DNA of 64,000 bases from Myxococcus stipitatus. GTDB taxonomy: Bacteria > Myxococcota > Myxococcia > Myxococcales > Myxococcaceae. The translations under genes and the position numbers were made by a program. A model generated the notes under the pieces. That model was not told the origin of the DNA and searched no databases. It worked only from the letters and a program-made list of their open reading frames with translations. The stretch lies in NCBI RefSeq assembly GCF_021412625.1, contig NZ_JAKCFI010000017.1, positions 1 to 64,000 on the forward strand, written 5' to 3'. Positions 18,801-26,453 of this stretch are shown in pieces. Each line of letters starts with the position of its first letter. Within the stretch, counting starts at the first letter, position 1.

Positions 18801-19662
18801 GGGCCGCGTGCCCGAGGCCGACCCGCAGGTCCAGGACGCCCTCGCGAAGCTGCGCGAAGGGACCAAGGAGGGCTTGTCCCCCACGGACCATCACGACCTG
18901 GGGGTCGCCTACATGAGCATGGGGCTCGTGGACGACGCGATGCGCGAGTTCGACAAGGCCAAGGAGGGCGGTGACAGCCGCGAGGCCCCGGCGCAGGCCA
19001 CCGAGCCGGCGGCGCGCCCCGCGAAGGCGAAGAAGCCCGCCGCCAAGGCCGGGACGCCCGCGAGCGCGTCCGCCGTCGAGGCTCCCGAGGCCGAGGTCGA
19101 GGCCCCGAAGCCGGCGAAGAAGGCCGCAGTGAAGTCGGCCCCGACGAAGGCCGCTGGCACCGGGGCCGCCGAGAAGGCCGCCCCGGCGAAGGCCGCGACG
19201 GTGGAGGCTGCTCCGAAGGCCAAGGCTCCTCCGGCGAAGACGGAGGCGAAGGTCGCCAAGGCTCCGGCGAAGACCGAGGCGAAGGCCAAGGTCGTCAAGG
19301 CTCCTGCGAAGAGCGAGGCGAAGGCTGGCGCGAAGGCCAAGGCCGCCAAGGCTCCGGCCAAGGCCGGGGCGAAGAAGGTGGGCGCCAAGGCCGAGAAGAA
19401 GGGCGGGGCGAAGGCCAAGGCCGGGGCGAAGAAGGCGGGAGCCAAGGCCGAGAAGAAGGGCGGGGTGAAGGCCAAGGCCGGCAAGGCCCCGGTGAAGAAG
19501 GGCGGCGCCAAGGCAGGCAAGGCCTCGGCGAAGCAGGCTGGCAAGGGCGGGGCGAAGGCTCCGGCCGCGAAGAAGTCGACGAAGAAGGCTTCCGCTGGGA
19601 AGGCGGCGGCGAAGAAGGTCACCCGGGCGAAGCCCTCGGCGCGGGCGAAGGCCCGGCGGTAG
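15838..19662 (+). CDS. valS: Valyl-tRNA synthetase with long C-terminal TPR-like and Lys/Ala-rich extension
   Basis: 1274 residues. The first 930 are a normal class Ia ValRS: HIGH motif in PPNVTGSLHIGHALT (HIGH at 55-58), editing domain, KMSKT at 555-559, anticodon-binding domain and the C-terminal coiled coil (LDAERDRLRKEIARAEQE). It charges tRNA-Val and edits mischarged Thr. About 340 further residues follow in the same frame: an acidic Ser/Pro/Glu segment, a TPR-like helical pair (HHDLGVAYMSMGLVDDAMRE), and a 220-residue tail of repeated KAPAK, AGAKA and EKKGG units like histone H1. Usual ValRS is 880-950 residues. The tail may bind nucleic acid; that is inference. A TTG at 15829 is an alternative start. 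Confidence 0.93.
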   Translation: MSDTTELSKAYEPTEVEARRYAFWLEKGYFRAEATSDKPAFSIVLPPPNVTGSLHIGHALTATIQDILTRWKRMSGFNALWLPGTDHAGIATQMVVEKELKKTEGKSRHDLGREAFLKRVWEWKGKYGARIGEQHRFLGASLDWSRERFTMDEQSSAAVREVFVRLYEEGLMYRAQKLINWCPSCRTALSDLEVEHEEKNGSIWHIRYPVKDSDRALTVATTRPETMLGDTAVAVHPEDERYKDLIGKRVVLPLSGREIPIIADGELVDPKFGTGVVKVTPAHDFNDYQTGLRHGLPMLSILDDAARMTKDTGKYAGMDRFEARKAVLADLQEQGLLEKEEPHKLSVGTCQRSGTVVEPRLSPQWFIKIEPLARPAIEAVEQGRTKFVPESWTNTFFHWMRNIHDWCVSRQLWWGHQIPAYYCTSCSPRLGDDTDLPLDAPTVKVGGVDFSRAEPIVARQAPESCPKCGGTSFVQDPDVLDTWFSSALWPFSTLGWPRPTEELKTFYPTSVMETGHDIIFFWVARMMMMGLHFMGDVPFRTVYLHAMVRDEKGEKMSKTKGNVIDPLDVILGAKPEALAPALKNKFPQGMPAFGADALRFTLASLTQQGRDIKLSMDRLAGYKAFCNKLWNASRFALMNMGEFQYDGASLKECSLTLADRWILSRLQRATAEARASLENYGFAEAASTLYQFLWAEFCDWYIELSKGSLYGEDAAAKDTTRAVLIYSLDRVLRLMHPFMPFITEEIWQKLPMSRPTDSIMIAAYPEPDTALVDEAAEAEMAPVIAAIEGLRTIRGESNLPPATKVKAVVQSPDARTRELLERWRGYLMPLAGLSEVHVGPPGAKPPQAAAFVATNLEIFVPLAGLIDLDAERDRLRKEIARAEQEAASVLRKLENPNFVAKAPPDVVEKDRARVVELKERKAKLEDHLQRIAPEPSMPESTPSESSTPAVVEDLASPSEPAQVKVAPTKEEKGGVDLGQELKGELGDEGRVPEADPQVQDALAKLREGTKEGLSPTDHHDLGVAYMSMGLVDDAMREFDKAKEGGDSREAPAQATEPAARPAKAKKPAAKAGTPASASAVEAPEAEVEAPKPAKKAAVKSAPTKAAGTGAAEKAAPAKAATVEAAPKAKAPPAKTEAKVAKAPAKTEAKAKVVKAPAKSEAKAGAKAKAAKAPAKAGAKKVGAKAEKKGGAKAKAGAKKAGAKAEKKGGVKAKAGKAPVKKGGAKAGKASAKQAGKGGAKAPAAKKSTKKASAGKAAAKKVTRAKPSARAKARR
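18990..19659. repeat. Low-complexity Lys/Ala-coding repeats in the valS tail
   Basis: Irregular repeats built on gcgaag and gccaag words encode Lys-Ala-Pro-rich units. They keep the reading frame over about 670 bases with no stop. This looks like expansion of a basic H1-like tail, not a separate gene. Confidence 0.7.
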
Positions 19663-19673
19663 CAGGAGGAGAC

Positions 19674-20558
19674 GTGCAGCAGGATTACCTCGATCGGCTC
19701 ATCGACCTCGCCCTCGACGAAGACCTGGGGGCGGCGGGCGACGTCACCTCCCAGGCGCTCATCCCGCCCGAGGCGGAAGGCAGCGCGGAGCTGGTCGCGA
19801 AGGAACAGCTGGTGCTCGCGGGGCTCGACGCCTTCATCCGGGTCTTCCACAAGGTGGACCCGGACGTGGAGGTCGAGCTGCTCAAGCAGGACGGTCAGGA
19901 GATCAAGCCCAAGGCCGTGGCGGCCCGCTGCCACGGTCGGCTCCGCTCCCTGCTCGCCGCCGAGCGCACCGCGCTCAACCTCGTGCAGCGCGCCGCCGGC
20001 ATCGCCACGCTGGCCCAGCAGGCGATGACGTCCGTGCGCGGCTCGAAGATGCAGGTGCTCGACACGCGCAAGACGCCCCCGGGCATGCGCGTGCTGGCCA
20101 AGGACGCCGTCCGGATGGGCGGCGCCACCAACCACCGCTTCGGCCTCTTCGATGGCGTCCTCATCAAGGACAACCACATCGCGGCGGTGGGGGGCTCCAT
20201 CTCCGAGGCGCTCCGTCGCGCCAAGGCCCACGGTCCGCGCCTGTGCAAGATTGAAATCGAGGTCACCAACCTCAAGCAGCTCGCGGAGGCGCTCGAGGGA
20301 GGCGCCGACGTGGTGATGCTCGACAACATGGACGACGCGCAGATTCGCGAGGCCGTGAAGCTGGCGGCCGGGCGTGTCCCGCTAGAGGTCTCCGGAGGCG
20401 TCACCCTGGACCGACTGCCCCGCCTGGCGAAGATGGGCGTGGACTACGTGTCGATGGGTGCGCTGACCCACTCCGCGCGGGCCATGGACCTGTCGCTGGA
20501 GATCGCCACGACGAAGAAGCCGCGTCGCCCTCGCGCCGCTCCCGCCACCCAGGGGTGA
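19674..20558 (+). CDS. nadC: Nicotinate-nucleotide pyrophosphorylase (carboxylating)
   Basis: 294 residues of the quinolinate phosphoribosyltransferase family. Motifs: AERTALNLVQRAAGIAT, VLDTRKTPPGMR, IKDNHI, KIEIEV and VVMLDNM, then LEVSGGV near the C-terminus. It converts quinolinate and PRPP to nicotinate mononucleotide, CO2 and PPi in de novo NAD synthesis. The GTG start at 19674 follows AGGAGGAG only 11 bases after the valS stop, so it is probably cotranscribed with valS. The extra C-terminal residues (TTKKPRRPRAAPATQG) are basic and variable. No nadA or nadB is nearby. Confidence 0.95.
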   Translation: MQQDYLDRLIDLALDEDLGAAGDVTSQALIPPEAEGSAELVAKEQLVLAGLDAFIRVFHKVDPDVEVELLKQDGQEIKPKAVAARCHGRLRSLLAAERTALNLVQRAAGIATLAQQAMTSVRGSKMQVLDTRKTPPGMRVLAKDAVRMGGATNHRFGLFDGVLIKDNHIAAVGGSISEALRRAKAHGPRLCKIEIEVTNLKQLAEALEGGADVVMLDNMDDAQIREAVKLAAGRVPLEVSGGVTLDRLPRLAKMGVDYVSMGALTHSARAMDLSLEIATTKKPRRPRAAPATQG

Positions 20559-20564
20559 GGCGGC

Positions 20565-21290
20565 TCAACCTCCCGGGCGCTCACCGCGCTGAGCGAGCGC
20601 CCGGGCCCTGAGTCCCTCCATGTCGGGAGTGAAGCGGCGCCCTGGCACCAGCCTGGGGCGCCGGATGCGGTCCATGCGGAACATGCGCGCGGCGTCCTTC
20701 TCCACGTCGAGCGCCAGCACGTACCAGACGGGCGCCTCGACGAGCAGCCCGTGCGGCTCCACGACGCGGCGGCTCGGGTTGCCGTGGCGGTCCGCGTAGT
20801 CGAAGGCGAGGCACACCTGTTCGCGGAACGCCTCCTCGAACAGGGCGAGCAGCTCGCCCGGGGGCGTGCCCAGCTCCGCGAGCACGCGAGAGCTCGCCGG
20901 CCTGCCCACCACCACCCGCTCACAGAGCGCCCGCATGGCCCGCGCCCGCTCGCGGGGCACGCTGGCGAAGAGCTTGTCCAGCCCGGAGCGCGCCGCACGC
21001 CCCCAGGGGAGCGCGGTGCTCGACGAGGACAGGCTCGCGGCCAACCACAACGCGACGACCTCCTCGATGGCCAGGTGGACCGCCGTGACGCCGCGCTCCC
21101 GCTCCAACCGGACGCCCCCACCGGGCCCGGTGTCGCTGGAGATGGGCGTCCCTTGCTCGCGCAGCGTGGCCAGGTCCCGGTGGATGGTGCGCTCGCTCAC
21201 CCCGAGCGTGGAGGCGAGCTGGGAGACGGTGGTGGCCTCCTGCCCTCGCAGGACGTCCAGCAATCGCATGACCCGGGTGACTCGCGCCAT
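20565..21290 (-). CDS. WYL-domain transcriptional regulator (HTH_11 N-terminus)
   Basis: 241 residues. The N-terminal winged HTH (residues 1-55: VSQLASTLGVSERTIHRDLA) is followed by a Gly-rich turn and a C-terminal WYL-type domain (PHGLLVEAPVWYVLALDVEK at about 180-200). The WYL core is present as VWYVLA, with Arg residues in MFRMDRIRRPRL. Such regulators act on adjacent genes and respond to small or nucleic-acid ligands. It is divergent from the hydrolase at 21382, with a perfect CTGAC/GTCAG inverted repeat between them. Confidence 0.9.
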   Translation of the reverse strand: MARVTRVMRLLDVLRGQEATTVSQLASTLGVSERTIHRDLATLREQGTPISSDTGPGGGVRLERERGVTAVHLAIEEVVALWLAASLSSSSTALPWGRAARSGLDKLFASVPRERARAMRALCERVVVGRPASSRVLAELGTPPGELLALFEEAFREQVCLAFDYADRHGNPSRRVVEPHGLLVEAPVWYVLALDVEKDAARMFRMDRIRRPRLVPGRRFTPDMEGLRARALAQRGERPGG

Positions 21291-21293
21291 TTG

Positions 21294-21310
21294 CTGACAG
21301 TTTCCGTCAG
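21294..21310. promoter_or_regulatory. Inverted repeat CTGAC-N7-GTCAG, likely WYL regulator site
   Basis: CTGAC at 21294-21298 and GTCAG at 21306-21310 are a perfect 5-bp inverted repeat four bases upstream of the regulator ATG and about 70 bases before the hydrolase ATG. TGACA-type repeats are common targets of YafY-like regulators. Binding is inferred. Confidence 0.5.
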
Positions 21311-21381
21311 GGATGCGCCCTACTCAAGAGGGAGTGGCGCGCGAGGGACGCGTGCCCATTCTCGAAGGGGAGGAGCTCGTC

Positions 21382-22143
21382 ATGAAGGGACTCGCGGGTG
21401 AGCTGTACGTCGACGATGGTGGTCAGGGGGGTCTCCCGGTGGTGTTCGTCCACGCATCCGCCGGGAGCAGCGCGCAGTGGGCGGCGCAGCTGACCCATCT
21501 GCGAAAGAGCCGTCGTGCCCTCGCGCTGGACCTGCGCGGACACGGCCGGTCGGAGCCCGCCAGGGATGGGGCCTACGAGGTCGAGGACTTCGCCGCGGAC
21601 GTGGGGGCGGTGGTGGATGGGCTGGGGCTGGAGCGCTTCGTGCTCGTCGGGCACAGCCTGGGCGGCGCCGTCTGCGCGGCCTACGCGGCGGCGCACCCGT
21701 CACGCGTCGCGGGCCTGTTGCTGCTGGACCCGGCCTCGGATGGGCGACAGATTCCCGCCGAGCAGGCGAAGGGCTTGATGGACGTCCTCGCCTCCGAGGC
21801 GTGGCTGCCCGTCGTCGAGGAGTACTGGGCGCCGATGCTCGCGCCGTCCCGCCCGGAGGTGCGCGAGCAGGTCCTGTCGGGGCTGCGAGCCACGGCCCAG
21901 GCGGCGGTGCGAGGGGGGCTGGGGGCGCTCCTGACGTTCGACCCTGTCGCGGCCCTGGGGCGCTATCCGGGGCCGAAGCTGTCCTTCGTGACGGCGTACA
22001 ACCAGGGGCCGGACGCGTACCAGCACCTCGTGCCCGACCTTCCCTCCCGCCGCGTCGACGTGCCCACGGGACACTGGGTCCAGCTCGATGCGCCCGAGTG
22101 GGTCGACGGCGCGCTCGACGCGTTCCTCGCGACGGTGCGTTGA
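21382..22143 (+). CDS. Alpha/beta hydrolase
   Basis: 253 residues from ATG 21382 with GGGGAGGAG upstream. It has the alpha/beta hydrolase fold: oxyanion-region VFVHASAGSS, LDLRGHGRS near residue 55, nucleophile elbow GHSLGG (about 93-98), and C-terminal catalytic His in TGHWVQLD. An acid in the LLLLDPASDG stretch follows. The substrate cannot be assigned. No signal peptide is seen. The frame is open upstream to 21313, but that start lacks a ribosome binding site and overlaps the control region. It is probably regulated by the divergent WYL protein. Confidence 0.88.
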   Translation: MKGLAGELYVDDGGQGGLPVVFVHASAGSSAQWAAQLTHLRKSRRALALDLRGHGRSEPARDGAYEVEDFAADVGAVVDGLGLERFVLVGHSLGGAVCAAYAAAHPSRVAGLLLLDPASDGRQIPAEQAKGLMDVLASEAWLPVVEEYWAPMLAPSRPEVREQVLSGLRATAQAAVRGGLGALLTFDPVAALGRYPGPKLSFVTAYNQGPDAYQHLVPDLPSRRVDVPTGHWVQLDAPEWVDGALDAFLATVR

Positions 22144-22204
22144 CCTCCGGCGCGGTGGCGCCGCCTGGTCGGGACGCCCCGCCTCGGCGCGGACCGGGGG
22201 CGCC

Positions 22205-23821
22205 CTACCTGCCGTCGAAGACCTCCGCGCGCGGCTTGCCCTCGGCGGAGGCGGGCAGGCCCACCTCCATCATCGCGGCGAGCGTGGGCGCCACGTCCAC
22301 CGGGTCGATCTCCGTCCGGTACACCCCCGGCTTCACGCCCTTGCCCGCGAACACCACGGGCACCTGCGCGTCGTAGGAGTAGGGCGTGCCGTGCGTGGTG
22401 CCCTGCGCGTCGTAGTAGAGGACGTGGAACGGCCGCAGCATGTACAGCACGTCCCCGCTGCGCTCCGGGAAGTAGCCCTTGCGCAAGGGGGCCAGGTACC
22501 CCGCCGGATCCGCCGCGGTGAACAGCTCCTGCCGCGTCACCGCGGTCAGCACGGAGGGGTGCTTCGAGAGCCACTCCACGACGAAGCGCTGCACCTGGGC
22601 GAACTCCACCTTGCCCGTCTCCAGCGCCTTGCCGCCCAGGTACACGTCCAGCTCCTCCATCGTCGCGGAGACCTCCGGCCCGAAGCGCCCCTGCACCGCC
22701 TTCGTCAGCTCCTGGTTCATCGTCACCGGACTCAGGCGCAGCGCGGGCAGGCCCTCCGCCGCCCACTGCTCGGGCGCCGCCGCGCCACCATGGTCCGCGG
22801 CCAGCGCGACGACGAGGTTCGCCCGTCCTCCGGCGGCGCGCTCGGCCGCGGAGATGAGCGCCGCCAGCGACTTGTCCAACCGCAGCATCGCGTCCTGCAT
22901 CTCCCACGAATACGGGCCGTACTCGTGGAACACGTTGTCCGGTCCGCTGAAGCTCACCGCGAGCAGGTCCGGCACGTCGTCCTTGCCCAGGCCCTCGCCG
23001 GCGATGGCCGCCTTCGCCGCCTCGACGAGCAGGTCGTTCGCGTACGGCGACACCCCGAAGGCCTTGTAGAACTCCGGCCCCGGCGCCGTCAGCCCGCCGT
23101 CCAACGGGTGGGGGAACACCCGCCCGAGCCCGTACGAGTCCGCCTCATGGCCCAGGTCGTCCTCGCCCACGTACTCCGAGCGGGGCCGCAGGAGCTCCCA
23201 CTTCTTGCCGAAGGCGGAGTCTGGCAGCTTCCGCGCGTTGAGCGCCTTGAGCCACGCGGGGAACTCCTTCGTGTACCAGGTGCCCGTGACGAACCTCCCC
23301 AGGGTGTCGTCGAACCACCACGCTTGTCCCAGCCGGCCGCCCAGGGCGATGGCCGAACGCGACTTGAGGGAGAGGGCCACCGCCTTGCCCCGCTCCTGCG
23401 TGGCCACGCGCAGCCGGTCCGCCAGCGTCTCCACCATGAGGTTGGCGGGGCTGGCGTCCTGGCCGGGCTTGAGCGTCGCCTCCAGCACCGGGTGCGCGGC
23501 GTCGTGGAACGAGGCCACGAGCTTGCCGGTGGCGCGGTCCACCCACCGGTTGTCCACGACTCCGTGACGCCAGGGGTTCGCCCCGGTGGACAGCGTGGTG
23601 TGGCCCGGAGCCGTGCGGCACTTCGCGTACCCGTAGCGGGCGTAGGGGAAGTACGCGCCAGTGTCGAGCAGCCGACCCAGGCCCTCCTTGAGGTGGGGAC
23701 GGGCGCGCAGCAGGACGTCGCTGCCCATGGAGTCCACGGTGATGAACAGCGTGAGGCGCGGGGGCCGCGCGACGGCGGGGAGGGTGGCGAGGAAGACCGC
23801 CAGGGCGAGGGCGCGAGTCAT
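22205..23821 (-). CDS. Alkaline phosphatase family protein (exported)
   Basis: 538 residues from ATG 23821. A signal peptide (MTRALALAVFLATLPAVA) is followed directly by LTLFITVDSMGSD. The Thr-rich TAPGHTTLSTG near 70-80 is where PafA-type phosphatases carry the nucleophile and a metal ligand. Later metal-site motifs are FSGPDNVFHEYGP and ALAADHGG, then GTPYSYDAQVPVVFAG near the C-terminus. It is likely a periplasmic phosphomonoesterase or phosphodiesterase of the PafA/nucleotide pyrophosphatase superfamily; the substrate is unknown. It is divergent from the thioesterase gene with about 100 bp between. Confidence 0.88.
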   Translation of the reverse strand: MTRALALAVFLATLPAVARPPRLTLFITVDSMGSDVLLRARPHLKEGLGRLLDTGAYFPYARYGYAKCRTAPGHTTLSTGANPWRHGVVDNRWVDRATGKLVASFHDAAHPVLEATLKPGQDASPANLMVETLADRLRVATQERGKAVALSLKSRSAIALGGRLGQAWWFDDTLGRFVTGTWYTKEFPAWLKALNARKLPDSAFGKKWELLRPRSEYVGEDDLGHEADSYGLGRVFPHPLDGGLTAPGPEFYKAFGVSPYANDLLVEAAKAAIAGEGLGKDDVPDLLAVSFSGPDNVFHEYGPYSWEMQDAMLRLDKSLAALISAAERAAGGRANLVVALAADHGGAAAPEQWAAEGLPALRLSPVTMNQELTKAVQGRFGPEVSATMEELDVYLGGKALETGKVEFAQVQRFVVEWLSKHPSVLTAVTRQELFTAADPAGYLAPLRKGYFPERSGDVLYMLRPFHVLYYDAQGTTHGTPYSYDAQVPVVFAGKGVKPGVYRTEIDPVDVAPTLAAMMEVGLPASAEGKPRAEVFDGR

Positions 23822-23921
23822 ACGTCCGAGAAGCTTCCCTGGCCCATCCCGGGCACGCAACAAACAAGAGGAACGGCTGCTTGGACGACCGACGCTGGCG
23901 CCTGCTACGGTGCGCGCCCTC

Positions 23922-24335
23922 ATGATGGTCGAGGCCCGCCTTCGCGTCATCTATGGCGACACGGATCAGATGGGTGTCGTCTACTACGCGAACTACTTCC
24001 GCTACTTCGAGTTCGCCCGGAGCGAATACTTCCGCGCGCGCGGCGGCAGCTACCGGGAGCTGGAGCGCACCGGGCTGATGCTGCCGGTGGCGGAGGCGAG
24101 CTGCCAGTACAAGTCCCCCGCCCGCTACGACGACCAGCTCGTCGTCCAGGTGTCGGTGGGTGAGTTGCGCCGGGCCTCCATCGTGTTCACCTACGAGCTT
24201 TTCCGTGAGGGGGAGCCGCGCACGCTGCTGTGCACCGGCCGTACCCTTCACGCGTGCGTGGGGCGCGACGGCAAGCCCACGCGGTTGCCGGAGTCCGTGG
24301 TCCGGCTGCTGGAACATCCGAACGCTGAACCTTGA
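23922..24335 (+). CDS. YbgC/FadM-type acyl-CoA thioesterase
   Basis: 137 residues, hot-dog fold. The active-site signature YGDTDQMGVVYYANYFRYFE lies near the N-terminus (Asp15 region) and is typical of 4-hydroxybenzoyl-CoA thioesterase-like enzymes. A second Met is at 23925. The family hydrolyses acyl-CoA thioesters; in Tol-Pal clusters it is called YbgC, but no tol genes are here. The glpX gene follows 13 bases downstream, so the two are probably cotranscribed. Confidence 0.9.
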   Translation: MMVEARLRVIYGDTDQMGVVYYANYFRYFEFARSEYFRARGGSYRELERTGLMLPVAEASCQYKSPARYDDQLVVQVSVGELRRASIVFTYELFREGEPRTLLCTGRTLHACVGRDGKPTRLPESVVRLLEHPNAEP

Positions 24336-24348
24336 AGGAGCACTGAAG

Positions 24349-25314
24349 ATGGATCGCAACCTGGCAATGGAGGTCGTGCGCGTCACCGAGATGGCGGCCA
24401 TCGCCTCCGCGCGACTGATGGGCCGCGGCAACAAGAACGAGTCGGACCAGGCGGCCGTGGACGCCATGCGGCGCGCGTTCGACGCGCTGCAGATCCAGGG
24501 CACCGTCGTCATCGGCGAGGGCGAGCGCGACGAGGCGCCCATGCTCTACATCGGCGAGAAGGTGGGCCGGCGCGGTGACGGGGACCCGGAGGTGGACATC
24601 GCCCTGGACCCCCTGGAGGGCACCAACCTGTGCGCCTACGGCCGTCCCGGCTCCATCTCCGTGGTGGCCATGGCCCCCAAGGGCGGGCTGCTCAACGCGC
24701 CGGACACGTACATGGAGAAGCTGGCGGTGGGCCCGCGCGCGCGCGGCGCCATCGACCTGCGCAAGTCCCCCACGGAGAACCTGCGCTCCATCGCGGAGAA
24801 GATGAAGGTCTACGTCGAGGACCTCACGGTGGTGATCCTCGACCGCGAGCGGCACCAGGACCTCATCAAGGAGGTCCGCGCGGCGGGCGCGCGCATCCGG
24901 CTCATCGAGGACGGTGACGTGGCGGGCGCCTTCGCCACCTGCTTCGAGGGCACGGGCGTCGACGTGCTCATGGGCACTGGCGGCGCGCCCGAGGGCGTCA
25001 TCGCGGCGGCGGCCATCCGCGCCACCGGCGGCGACATGCAGGGCCGGCTCGTGCCCCGCAACGCGGAGGAGATCGAGCGCGCGAAGAAGATGGGCATCAC
25101 CGACATGACGAAGATCTACTCCGCCGAGGAGCTGGCCCGGGGCGAGGTGATGTTCGCGGCCACCGGCGTCACCAGCGGTGACTTCCTCAAGGGCGTGCGC
25201 TTCTTCGGCGGCGGCTGCGAGACGCACTCCGTCGTGATGCGCAGCAAGACGGGCACCGTGCGCTTCATCCAGTCCCTGCACAAGTTCGACAAGAAGCCGG
25301 GGTACGCTTTCTAG
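24349..25314 (+). CDS. glpX: Class II fructose-1,6-bisphosphatase
   Basis: 321 residues, full length for GlpX, from ATG 24349 after GAAGGAG. Motifs: GRGNKNESDQAAVDAMR, VIGEGERDEAPMLYIGE (acidic metal ligands), DIALDPLEGTNLCAYG and VDVLMGTGGAPEGVIAAAA. It hydrolyses fructose 1,6-bisphosphate to fructose 6-phosphate in gluconeogenesis, which suits an amino-acid and lipid feeding predator. It is probably cotranscribed with the thioesterase upstream and the START-like gene 36 bases downstream. Confidence 0.96.
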   Translation: MDRNLAMEVVRVTEMAAIASARLMGRGNKNESDQAAVDAMRRAFDALQIQGTVVIGEGERDEAPMLYIGEKVGRRGDGDPEVDIALDPLEGTNLCAYGRPGSISVVAMAPKGGLLNAPDTYMEKLAVGPRARGAIDLRKSPTENLRSIAEKMKVYVEDLTVVILDRERHQDLIKEVRAAGARIRLIEDGDVAGAFATCFEGTGVDVLMGTGGAPEGVIAAAAIRATGGDMQGRLVPRNAEEIERAKKMGITDMTKIYSAEELARGEVMFAATGVTSGDFLKGVRFFGGGCETHSVVMRSKTGTVRFIQSLHKFDKKPGYAF

Positions 25315-25350
25315 GCCACCGCCACCCCGTCCCTCCCGGAGAGCACACCC

Positions 25351-25776
25351 ATGCCAGGCGCCACGCGGACCATCGTCATCAACGCCCCCGTCGAGAAGGT
25401 CTTCGACGTCATCAGCAACTTCGAGCGCTACCCGGAGTTCCTCCCGGAGGTGAAGGAGATCCGCACCTCCAACCGCAAGGGAGACACGGTCGACGTCCAC
25501 TACAAGGTCGATGTGGTGAAGACCATCCGCTACACCATCCGCGCGGTGCAGGAGCGCCCGCGCCGGCTGGCCTGGACCTACGTCGAGGGCGAGGTCATGA
25601 AGGACAACAAGGGCAGCTGGCTGCTGGAGCCCGAGGGCGAGGGGAAGACGCGCGCCACCTACAACGTGGAGATGGCCCTGGGCGCGCTGGTCCCCAAGGC
25701 CATCGTCAATGCCCTGGTGGATACGTCGCTGCCGAAGATGCTGGAGGCCTTCAAGCGTCGGGCGGAAAGCCCCTGA
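25351..25776 (+). CDS. SRPBCC/START-like protein (polyketide cyclase/RatA type)
   Basis: 141 residues. It begins with the typical strand and helix IVINAPVEKVFDVISNFERY and PEFLPEVKEI, and ends in a long C-terminal helix (VNALVDTSLPKMLEAFKRRA), the START-like helix-grip fold. Members bind hydrophobic ligands or act on ribosomes (RatA/Coq10 group). No catalytic residues can be named. It is 36 bases after glpX in the same direction, the last gene of that transcription unit. Confidence 0.85.
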   Translation: MPGATRTIVINAPVEKVFDVISNFERYPEFLPEVKEIRTSNRKGDTVDVHYKVDVVKTIRYTIRAVQERPRRLAWTYVEGEVMKDNKGSWLLEPEGEGKTRATYNVEMALGALVPKAIVNALVDTSLPKMLEAFKRRAESP

Positions 25777-26161
25777 GCGCCCGGTCCGGGGGACCTTGCT
25801 GACCCTGGGTCCTTCGGCATCCCGGTTCCGGCGGAGGGCAGGCGAGCGGGCAGATCCGACCGAGGGGTGTCCTTGCGCCCCGGAGGGGAGGGGTCTGCCC
25901 GGGAGTTGGAGCGCTTGCGGGCCGTCGCGAGGGCATTAGAATCAACACCATCCCGACCGGAAGTTTCGGGCGTCCCTGACATCTATGCCACGGTTCCCCT
26001 GGCTTGGATGTCGGATGGCGGACGAGCAACCGTGCGAGATGGCGGCTACGTACCCAGTGCGGAACCGGGGTTCTTATTTTGCATCTATGGGAAGTGGTAA
26101 TGCGGTACGGGCGGGATGGGCGTACATCGGGGTACGTAGGCTGAGGGGAGACGGAAGACCC
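25777..26161. other. Intergenic leader region upstream of a small conserved-looking gene
   Basis: 385 bases without a convincing gene. It contains a promoter-like sequence at 25915-25942 and short inverted repeats such as GTACG/CGTAC near 26104-26124. A short hairpin-like gaaccggggttc followed by a T-rich run lies near 26061-26080. If the promoter is real, a leader of about 210 nt precedes the 58-residue gene at 26162. The upstream frame from 25985 joins that gene in frame but lacks coding character. Confidence 0.4.
25915..25942 (+). promoter_or_regulatory. Putative sigma-70-type promoter
   Basis: TTGCGG (25915-25920), 16-base spacer, and TAGAAT (25937-25942), five of six matches to the -10 consensus. 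It lies in the gap after the START-like gene and would drive the small gene at 26162. Confidence 0.4.
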
Positions 26162-26338
26162 ATGCTCGACGCCTTCATCATCGAGGAAATCAAGCGCCGT
26201 GAGCGCCGCCGGGAGGAGCGAGAGCGTCCCGTGGCGGAGCTGCCACTGCCCATGCCCGACGACCGACCGCGTCGTCGGACGGAGACGGAAGAGGAGAAGC
26301 CCCAGCGCGGCGTGGTGGTCATCGACCTCCTGGCCTGA
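26162..26338 (+). CDS. Small highly charged protein, unknown function
   Basis: 58 residues from ATG 26162 with GAGGGGAGA about a dozen bases upstream. It begins MLDAFIIEEIKRRERRREER, a charged amphipathic helix. A Pro/Arg/Glu-rich middle and the hydrophobic end GVVVIDLLA follow. No family is recognised. Codon third positions are strongly GC, as in core genes, and it is followed by a hairpin at 26378. It could be an adaptor or regulator peptide; no function is claimed. Confidence 0.6.
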   Translation: MLDAFIIEEIKRRERRREERERPVAELPLPMPDDRPRRRTETEEEKPQRGVVVIDLLA

Positions 26339-26377
26339 GTGGGGTGTGCGGCCCGTGTGCCGCGCCTCGTCGCAACC

Positions 26378-26419
26378 AGCCCGCGGTGGGTGTCCCAGGT
26401 GGACGGCCCCCGCGGGCTT
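26378..26419. terminator. Hairpin between convergent genes
   Basis: AGCCCGCGG at 26378-26386 pairs perfectly with CCGCGGGCT at 26410-26418, with a 23-base loop. It lies between the small gene (plus) and the ADP-ribosylglycohydrolase-like gene (minus). No long T tract follows, so termination is only probable. Confidence 0.4.
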
Positions 26420-26453
26420 CGTGCATCCAGGGGGCAGCGCGTCTGTCGCCGCC

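Noticed and set aside
18630..19662. A separate histone H1-like gene after valS
   Set aside because: The frame is continuous with ValRS, and no ribosome site or start with coding change marks a second gene; an internal start cannot be excluded but is unsupported.
26061..26103. TTGCAT and TAATGC as a promoter for the small gene
   Set aside because: Spacing of 13 bases is too short for sigma-70; the pair at 25915-25942 fits better.
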